Positions 15,370-20,795 of a DNA stretch of 20,795 bases are shown in pieces (the first letter of the stretch is position 1; each line of letters opens with the position of its first letter). Origin of the DNA: Actinomycetota bacterium. Lineage in GTDB: Bacteria; Actinomycetota; Acidimicrobiia; Acidimicrobiales; JAMCPL01. Under the pieces are notes generated by a model. It saw only the letters and a list, made by a program, of their open reading frames with translations, did not search any database and was not told the origin of the DNA. The stretch lies in assembly GCA_023379725.1 (NCBI GenBank), contig JAMCPC010000093.1, positions 1 through 20,795 of the forward strand, written 5' to 3'. Position numbers and translations under genes: made by a program.

Positions 15370-17073
15370 ATGTACCGTAAAGCGATTCTGCTGTGTATCC
15401 TGGTACTAATCTTGGTAATGGTACCAAGCGTCGCCTATGGGGAGATAACGCAGAGTAACATACAAAGTCCCATGCCCAGTATTGTTTCGAAGGTGAGGCA
15501 AGTTACGGCGACTGTATATGTATCTCATCGTACAATCCCATTGAATCAGTCATTGATAGGCTTTGATGGCCCTGGTCCCTCTCAGGCTGAAACGTCGATA
15601 AAGGCCTTGCAACCGCGTTACATAAGAACTGATGTCAGCTTTCAGGCTACTTACAACGGAAAACTGGTCTACAATTGTACTACGGGGTCATGGAATCCTG
15701 TTCTCCTTGATAAGAGCGTAGCGGGTATAAGAGCAGAGGGAGCCAGCCCTGAGCTTATTGTAGATTACACCCCATCCTGTCTGGCTACAGCCCTACCCGG
15801 CCAAACGGTACCTCCACAAGATATCCAGTATCTTCCGCCCGATGTAGGAAGGGATCAAGCTCTTTGGTCTGCCTTGGTCGAGAAGATGGCTTATCATGAA
15901 ATAGTAGATGAAGGTGTCAGGGTATTTGAGGTCTGGAATGAGCCAGATTGGGTGTTCTGGCAGGGGGGCTTGGCCGGTTATCTGACCCTGTACAGGGTCA
16001 CCTCACTTGCATTGGAGGCTGCCGCTGAGCAGGCACATGTGAAGATCGAGGTAGGAGGTCCAGCTCTTGCCAATGTCAAGGGCACGATGGATACATCGTG
16101 GCTAGATCCATTCTTGCATATGGTGGCTGTAGATCACTTACCGTTGAACTTCCTCTCATGGCATCTTTATGCGAGTGATCCTGACAGTGGGCCGAATCCG
16201 ATTATTAGTCATGGTCTTTGTATGATCCTGCAACCCAATCCATCGACCAACCCGTGTTACTACAATCCCGATCTCTATACTGGGTTGTACGAAAAAGAGG
16301 CTCAGCAGGCCAGAGCTGCGTTGGCACCCTATCCTACGCTGCATCCAAAGTTGTGGATAGACGAGTGGAATATAAACGGTGGTTACGACAGAAGGGTAAA
16401 TACCTCTTATGGGGCGGCATTTGTTTTATCTGTTTTACAGGATGCCAACTCAGCTGGGATCAATAGGATGTGTTACTACAATGTATGGAACTCGGGGCAC
16501 AATCGTTTTGACAACACAGGAGTATTGAACCCGTCGCTTACTCCCAAGCCGGACTACCACTCATTCTACTTTTGGCACGAACTCACAGGTCCTTCCCTGA
16601 AGGTCACAACTACACCGTCCCAGGACCCGCAGGGGCATTCAGGAGGTACTGGTGTAATAGCCACTGTTCCGCGCTCAGGTATGATCCGTATTGCAGCGTA
16701 TGACTTTAAGCCATATGATCCGTCCGGGAACTATGGCATGTCTCTGCCTACGCATAGTGGCGTATTGCTTGACATCAAGCTTGCCGGACTCCCAAATGGA
16801 TTTTACCCGCAAGTAGCATTCTCTACGGCAGCTCGGGGTCCGGTCTTGCTGGGAGAGAGCGCTGCGGGAGATCATCATCCGGCATCGATAAGGTTACTGC
16901 TACCTGATGACGGAGTAGCTATGCTTGCTGCCAGCAAAGGAAGGGCTCCAAGCTCATTCGACACCTTGTCGGTAGTGATTATATCGATTATCATTGCGCT
17001 TATCCTTCTTGTCGCTGTAGCGATTTTTATTTTCGTCGTACGGCGTAGGTTGCATGTACGACCGGTGGAGTAG
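15370..17073 (+). CDS. Secreted, membrane-anchored glycoside hydrolase, GH39-like
   Basis: This is a predicted extracytoplasmic retaining glycosidase of clan GH-A, most like GH39 (the family of beta-xylosidases and exopolysaccharide hydrolases such as PslG). The 567 residues start with a signal peptide (MYRKAILLCILVLILVMVPS, likely cleaved after VAYG). WNEPD (189-193) supplies acid/base Glu191 and WIDEWN (329-334) supplies nucleophile Glu332, about 140 residues apart as in clan A barrels. FLSWHLYA (261-268) is a further barrel strand. A beta-rich C-terminal part follows, then one membrane helix (about 533-556) and a basic tail, RRRLHVRPVE, so the enzyme is held on the outer face. The ATG at 15370 lies 3 nt after the hydrolase 2 stop with little SD, consistent with translational coupling. 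A role in trimming envelope or capsule polysaccharide is inferred. Confidence 0.82.
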   Translation: MYRKAILLCILVLILVMVPSVAYGEITQSNIQSPMPSIVSKVRQVTATVYVSHRTIPLNQSLIGFDGPGPSQAETSIKALQPRYIRTDVSFQATYNGKLVYNCTTGSWNPVLLDKSVAGIRAEGASPELIVDYTPSCLATALPGQTVPPQDIQYLPPDVGRDQALWSALVEKMAYHEIVDEGVRVFEVWNEPDWVFWQGGLAGYLTLYRVTSLALEAAAEQAHVKIEVGGPALANVKGTMDTSWLDPFLHMVAVDHLPLNFLSWHLYASDPDSGPNPIISHGLCMILQPNPSTNPCYYNPDLYTGLYEKEAQQARAALAPYPTLHPKLWIDEWNINGGYDRRVNTSYGAAFVLSVLQDANSAGINRMCYYNVWNSGHNRFDNTGVLNPSLTPKPDYHSFYFWHELTGPSLKVTTTPSQDPQGHSGGTGVIATVPRSGMIRIAAYDFKPYDPSGNYGMSLPTHSGVLLDIKLAGLPNGFYPQVAFSTAARGPVLLGESAAGDHHPASIRLLLPDDGVAMLAASKGRAPSSFDTLSVVIISIIIALILLVAVAIFIFVVRRRLHVRPVE

Positions 17074-17077
17074 GTAT

Positions 17078-17117
17078 ATACAGGCTGTGGGCAGAGTGTC
17101 GGTCGACCGGCCTGTAT
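17078..17117. terminator. Stem-loop between the GH39-like and SurA-like genes
   Basis: ATACAGGC (17078-17085) pairs with GCCTGTAT (17110-17117). The loop contains a perfect 10-bp palindrome, CGGTCGACCG (17100-17109), which could form a second stem. No T-run follows. It begins 5 nt after the glycosidase stop and ends 36 nt before the next start, so it could attenuate or process the message between the genes. Confidence 0.35.
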
Positions 17118-17153
17118 TGTACCGGGGCGTAGCTACGTGTAGAATGGCTAACC

Positions 17154-18233
17154 GTGAAACACTTAGCGCCATTTTATAGAATAGCTGTTGTAATATCTGG
17201 CATATTGGGTATAAGTTTGCTGCTCTCTGCCTGTAACGCCTCTCCGTCAGCGGCAACGGTGAACGGGCATGTCATTACTGTCTCTAAGGTCAACTCCTAT
17301 CTATCCGAGACCGTCAACTCATCTTATGCGCAGTGTGAACTTGACCTAAGATTGGGTGGAACGCTTCCTATCCTGGGCACGGGGCATCAGACTGTCTCGC
17401 CTGATCTTTCCGCGGAGATACTTACTTCGCTTATCGAGCAGGAGATCATAGACAACTACCTTTCCGGCAGAGGAATAAAGATAACGTCCTCAGAGGTTTC
17501 GTCGGCTGAGAGCGACCTGTCCGCTGAGCTTACTGCCACGAGTACATCCACCGGACCGACAGGTGCCCCATCGGGATCTCCATGTGGCATCTCAGGTTCC
17601 CAGCTACTCGGCAAGTTGCCGGCTCAATACCTGAACCAGCAAGTTGCACTTCAAGCGGCGTTGGAGAAGTTTATAGAGGTGGCAGGACATTTCAGTGCAT
17701 CTACTGCTGAGGCAAAAAGTTTTTACAATAAGAATCCCCAGGACTTTGCGGTTGTCTGCCTGAATGCCATAGAGGTACCGAGCCAAGCTCAGGCCACTGC
17801 TATCAGCCAACAGATCGCAAAAGGTGTAAGTTTCAGCTCGCTCGCCTCAAAGTATGCTCCCAACCCGTCTGTAGCTGCAAGTGGAGGTTCGATTGGATGT
17901 ATATCAACTAGTAATATACCACCGCAGATATCCAGTGCGATAGGTACACTGCCATCAGGTGGTGTCACGCAGCCATTACAGCAGACCAGTCCCGGAGCGG
18001 CTCCGGTATGGGTAATATTGCAGGTAGCATCTCGTAGTGATACTCCATTTAACCAGGTCGAATCATCTATAAGGTTGCAGTTGATATCCAATCATTCTCA
18101 GGTGCTCTCCACCAAGCTCCCTCCCGTCTTGAAAGTAGCCCATGTATCGGTAAATCCAATGTACGGTTCGTGGAGCGCCAAAGGCGGGATTACGCCACCG
18201 AAGGCACCCTCTTCTCGCTATTCCAAGAACTGA
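17154..18233 (+). CDS. SurA/PrsA-like peptidyl-prolyl isomerase lipoprotein
   Basis: This is a predicted lipoprotein foldase on the outer face of the membrane. Residues 1-27 are a lipoprotein signal (basic MKHLAPFYR, hydrophobic core, lipobox LSAC with lipidated Cys27). The N-terminal helical region begins AATVNGHVITVSKVNSYL, as in SurA_N/PrsA chaperone domains. Residues about 195-310 match the PpiC/parvulin fold: FAVVCLNAIEV, then GVSFSSLASKYAPNPSVAASGGSIGC and VWVILQVASR. The start is GTG at 17154, which gives the intact signal peptide; the nearby ATG at 17144 is out of frame. In actinobacteria a gene of this kind commonly lies between mazG or mfd and eno, and here it is 134 bp upstream of eno. 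Catalytic activity is not certain, as actinobacterial members are divergent. Confidence 0.85.
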   Translation: MKHLAPFYRIAVVISGILGISLLLSACNASPSAATVNGHVITVSKVNSYLSETVNSSYAQCELDLRLGGTLPILGTGHQTVSPDLSAEILTSLIEQEIIDNYLSGRGIKITSSEVSSAESDLSAELTATSTSTGPTGAPSGSPCGISGSQLLGKLPAQYLNQQVALQAALEKFIEVAGHFSASTAEAKSFYNKNPQDFAVVCLNAIEVPSQAQATAISQQIAKGVSFSSLASKYAPNPSVAASGGSIGCISTSNIPPQISSAIGTLPSGGVTQPLQQTSPGAAPVWVILQVASRSDTPFNQVESSIRLQLISNHSQVLSTKLPPVLKVAHVSVNPMYGSWSAKGGITPPKAPSSRYSKN

Positions 18234-18260
18234 GAGGCGAGCGAACCCCTGATCTACGTA

Positions 18261-18346
18261 TATGACATAAGACGTCTATGACATATGAGGACGGGCACGT
18301 AGCTGGTGAATAAATCTTTGGCATAATCTACCACCTGAGTACTCAG
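18261..18346. promoter_or_regulatory. Repeats and palindrome in the eno 5' region
   Basis: TATGACATA occurs at 18261-18269 and 18277-18285 (16-bp spacing), flanking the palindrome AGACGTCT (18270-18277). Closer to the gene, CTGAGTACTCAG (18335-18346) is a perfect 12-bp palindrome ending 21 nt before the eno ATG. CATAAT (18322-18327) could be a -10 box overlapping this region. Together they suggest a regulated eno promoter, but no -35 match is clear. Confidence 0.35.
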
Positions 18347-18367
18347 TAGGTCTAAAATCTTGTAGAT

Positions 18368-19642
18368 ATGAGCTCTATACAACATATTCATGCAAGGGAG
18401 ATATTGGATTCAAGGGGAAATCCTACAGTAGAAGTCGAGGTAATGCTGGAATCAGGGGCCTCCGGCAGGGCAGCAGCACCCTCAGGGGCATCTACCGGTG
18501 TGCATGAGGCTGTAGAGTTGCGTGATGGAACGGCACGCTTTGGAGGCAAAGGCGTACTCAAGGCACTGGTAAACGTAAATGAACAGATATCTGATGTCCT
18601 AACCGGCATGGAGTCTATGGACCAGCGCTCTGTTGACTATGCCATGATAGATCTTGATGCCACTCCCTCAAAGGCGCGACTTGGTGCAAATGCGATAGTT
18701 GCAGTGTCGCTTGCGGTAGCCAAAGCATCAGCAGAGGAGTGTGGTCTTGATTTTTATCGTTATATTGGCGGTGCCAATGCACATACGCTTCCGATTCCCC
18801 AGTTGAACGTCCTGAATGGTGGCGCTCATGCCGACAACCCCCTTGATTTGCAGGAGTTCATGCTTATACCAGCTGGAGCATCATCGTTTGGTGAGGCACT
18901 CAGGTGGGGTGTCGAGGTGTATCATGTTCTAAAAGCTGTGCTGAAAGAGAGGGGGATGAGGACTGCCGTTGGAGACGAAGGAGGCTTTGCACCCGATGTG
19001 TCTACCAGCGAGGAGTGTCTATCGCTGATGGTGGAGGCAATTAGCAAAGCTGGATTCGCTCCTGGTAAAGATATTGTATTGGGATTAGATGCTGCTCCCA
19101 GCGGTATGTACCATGATAATCTTTACCATTTTGCTGGTGAGAAGGTAGACAGAAGCCGTGAAGAGATGGTAGTATATTATGAATCTCTGTGTGATGGTTT
19201 TCCGCTTGTCTCTTTGGAGGATCCTATGGCTGAAGATGACTGGGAAGGCTGGGAGATGGTGACTCAGCATCTTGGGAGAAGGGTGCAGATAGTGGGAGAT
19301 GACGTTTTTGTCACTAACCGGAAGTTGCTGGCAGAGGGGATCCGACGCCATGTGGCCAATTCCATACTGATCAAGCTGAATCAGATAGGTACCTTGACAG
19401 AGACGCTTGATACCATGAGGGATGCTTTTCAGGTAGGGTACTCTTGCGTAGTATCGCATAGATCGGGTGAGACGGAGGACGTTAGCCTTGCTCATCTGGC
19501 GGTTGCTACCAATTGTGGGCAGGTAAAGACAGGTGCTCCTGCCCGTAGCGAGAGAGTGGCCAAGTACAATGAGTTACTCAGGATAGAGGAGAGTCTTGGT
19601 TCGCAGGCTAGGTTTAGCGGTACATTGAAAGGTATTGGGTAG
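18368..19642 (+). CDS. eno: Enolase (phosphopyruvate hydratase)
   Basis: Enolase converts 2-phosphoglycerate to phosphoenolpyruvate in glycolysis and gluconeogenesis, and is cytosolic and Mg-dependent. The 424 residues are full length for a bacterial enolase. It opens with the family signature IHAREILDSRGNPTVEVEV. The mobile loop is PSGASTGVHEAVELRD (38-53). Catalytic Glu204 lies in VGDEGGFAPD and catalytic Lys336 in LIKLNQIGT. Mg ligands are Asp241, Glu284 (SLEDPMAEDDWEGW) and Asp311. His364 lies in the substrate-binding SHRSGETED. The ATG at 18368 has only a weak SD. It is followed in the same direction by the FtsB-like and DUF501 genes, the common actinobacterial order. Confidence 0.98.
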   Translation: MSSIQHIHAREILDSRGNPTVEVEVMLESGASGRAAAPSGASTGVHEAVELRDGTARFGGKGVLKALVNVNEQISDVLTGMESMDQRSVDYAMIDLDATPSKARLGANAIVAVSLAVAKASAEECGLDFYRYIGGANAHTLPIPQLNVLNGGAHADNPLDLQEFMLIPAGASSFGEALRWGVEVYHVLKAVLKERGMRTAVGDEGGFAPDVSTSEECLSLMVEAISKAGFAPGKDIVLGLDAAPSGMYHDNLYHFAGEKVDRSREEMVVYYESLCDGFPLVSLEDPMAEDDWEGWEMVTQHLGRRVQIVGDDVFVTNRKLLAEGIRRHVANSILIKLNQIGTLTETLDTMRDAFQVGYSCVVSHRSGETEDVSLAHLAVATNCGQVKTGAPARSERVAKYNELLRIEESLGSQARFSGTLKGIG

Positions 19643-19739
19643 TAATAATGTGGGCATCGAATCTCTGTATGCTGCATGGCAATCGCCTTGGGGTGCCCTC
19701 TTCGGAGTCTCATCCGACCGACCGTACAGGTTGGGCGTG

Positions 19740-20363
19740 ATGTCCAGAGATCTGACCAAGTCAAGAAGAAGGGTGAGGATTGCATTCATAATGCTGGTTG
19801 GCCTTGGTATAGCAGTCATAGTGACCAGTTTTCCCTATAGGGCGCTTAGTAGGCAGCATGCTGTCATAGCTTCGTTGTCATCGCATATTACCAAGATAGA
19901 TGTCGCAAATAAGGTACTTAAAGAGGAAGCAGCTCAATTGGAAAATCCAAATGTAGTCAAGGAGCTTGCCGTCTCTCAGTTTGGATTGAATCCGACTTCG
20001 TCAGCTGTAAACAGAGCACCTGTAGTATCAGGGTCTCCATATGGGCAGCCAATTCACCCGGTACCGCTTTCAGCTCCACCCGTATTACCGGGATCTGCCC
20101 TGTCCAATTCTCTGCTTGGGCTGCCCGGTGCAGCCCCCATACAGTGGTCAAGCAGCAGGGTGTCTGCACTGAAATCTACCTCACCTTCTACATCTAAAGT
20201 CGTTAGCGGCCTGCATGGAGTTCCTGCTTCGTCAAACACTGCTTCCGGCGATCACGGATATGGCACCGACATTGTTTCCAGAGGTAATGCTGCAGGAAAC
20301 AGATCCACCTCGCATCAAGGTTTTTTACATAGGCTGATAAGCTCTCTGGAGTTCTGGCGCTAA
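19740..20363 (+). CDS. FtsB/DivIC-type septum formation initiator protein
   Basis: This is a bitopic membrane protein of the septum-formation initiator family, which bridges FtsQ and FtsL in the divisome. From ATG 19740 it has 207 residues: a basic cytoplasmic N-terminus (RDLTKSRRRVR), one membrane helix (about 14-31), and a coiled coil (about 37-72) with NPNVVKELAVSQFGLNPTSSA, the conserved end of the FtsB-like domain. The last 125 residues are a Ser/Pro/Gly-rich tail that ordinary FtsB and DivIC lack. The start was chosen for an AGG nine bases upstream and because the family begins shortly before the helix. In-frame GTG (19650, 19737) and TTG (19635, overlapping the eno stop) are alternatives. 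The position after eno and before DUF501 supports the call. Confidence 0.82.
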   Translation: MSRDLTKSRRRVRIAFIMLVGLGIAVIVTSFPYRALSRQHAVIASLSSHITKIDVANKVLKEEAAQLENPNVVKELAVSQFGLNPTSSAVNRAPVVSGSPYGQPIHPVPLSAPPVLPGSALSNSLLGLPGAAPIQWSSSRVSALKSTSPSTSKVVSGLHGVPASSNTASGDHGYGTDIVSRGNAAGNRSTSHQGFLHRLISSLEFWR

Positions 20364-20369
20364 AAAGGA

Positions 20370-20795
20370 GTGGTTTTCATCGCTGATTCTGCCATTGGTG
20401 GAGACCCTTTTGAGAGGGACACTGTGCAGGAAATTATCGAATTGCTAGGTAGGAAGCCACAGGGTGATGCGAAGGTGGTACTGCGGTATCGCACTGATGG
20501 TCGTGCAGCTGTGTTGCAAAATTATCCTCTTTTTTACGATGGTACGCCCATGCCCACGCTCTACTGGCTGGCCGATCGTGAGTTGGTTCGTAGTGTGTCG
20601 CGACTGGAATCCGAGGGTGTCATTAGACTCATGAGGGGTATGGTAGATCAGGATGAATTGGCTACCTCTCATAGGGCATATGCAAATGCCAGAGATAGTC
20701 TGTTGCCATCGGACTATAGTGGTGTAAGACCTCATGGGGGGGTCGGAGGAACTGATCGGGGTATTAAATGCCTGCATGCTCATTTGGCCTGGTAC
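20370..20795 (+). CDS. DUF501 family protein (partial, C-terminus off the window)
   Basis: The protein belongs to DUF501, an uncharacterised actinobacterial family nearly always encoded after eno and the FtsB-like gene. The 142 codons seen contain the family landmarks: LGRKPQGDAKVVLRY, FYDGTPMPTLYWLAD (typically DGTPFPTLYYLT), SRLESEGV and, at the edge, GGTDRGIKCLHAHLAWY. The start is uncertain. The GTG at 20370 overlaps a strong AAGGAG (20365-20370). The same SD is eight bases before an ATC at 20379. A GTG at 20424 has GAGAGGG five bases upstream but shortens the N-terminal helix. The frame is the same as that of the preceding gene, whose TAA is at 20361-20363, so the two are closely linked. 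Function is unknown. Confidence 0.85.
   Translation, partial: MVFIADSAIGGDPFERDTVQEIIELLGRKPQGDAKVVLRYRTDGRAAVLQNYPLFYDGTPMPTLYWLADRELVRSVSRLESEGVIRLMRGMVDQDELATSHRAYANARDSLLPSDYSGVRPHGGVGGTDRGIKCLHAHLAWY

Overview
The window looks like a chromosomal segment of a Gram-positive, actinobacterial-type organism. The evidence is the run of a SurA-like lipoprotein gene, eno, a FtsB/DivIC-type gene and a DUF501 gene, with mazG and mfd nearby; this set is typical of Actinobacteria. Base composition is moderate rather than very GC-rich, and ATA and AGG/AGA codons are used freely. Among actinobacteria that suggests a lineage such as Acidimicrobiia, but this is inference. Many genes have weak Shine-Dalgarno sequences and several use GTG starts.

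Left part (1-7560). A partial mazG reads off the left edge on the minus strand. Next comes a 326-bp structured gap and an alpha/beta-hydrolase gene (+). Three minus-strand genes follow: a one-piece DrrA/DrrB-like ABC exporter (1735-3825), a large polytopic protein of the PTPS-related/GT-C type (3983-6385), and a CPBP-family membrane protease (6685-7560). The GT-C-type protein and the exporter suggest cell-envelope glycan or lipid assembly and efflux, but the substrate cannot be read from sequence. The gap upstream of the GT-C gene carries a 28-nt direct repeat and two abutting pentanucleotide microsatellites.

Middle (7692-14040). This is housekeeping: ftsH (+) converges on mfd (-) with only 6 bp between the stop codons, and a short DUF167 (YggU-type) gene diverges from mfd.

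Right part (14041-20795). A roughly 410-bp gap leads into a plus-strand series. It holds a second alpha/beta hydrolase, a secreted and membrane-anchored GH39-like glycosidase starting 3 nt after the hydrolase stop, the SurA-like lipoprotein, eno, the FtsB-like gene, and a DUF501 gene cut by the right edge.

The most unusual signal is an element shared by the two long gaps. Each copy lies just upstream of an alpha/beta-hydrolase gene. It contains a 23-bp identical block next to a stretch where six successive differences fall exactly three bases apart. In the plus-strand frame all but the outermost are silent, and both copies end in the same peptide, LSSSALPC-x-P-x-stop. In the left copy the element sits inside a MITE-sized unit bounded by a perfect 15-bp inverted repeat. 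It could be a conserved upstream ORF or leader, or a small mobile repeat. I found no CRISPR array, rRNA, tRNA or intact insertion sequence.
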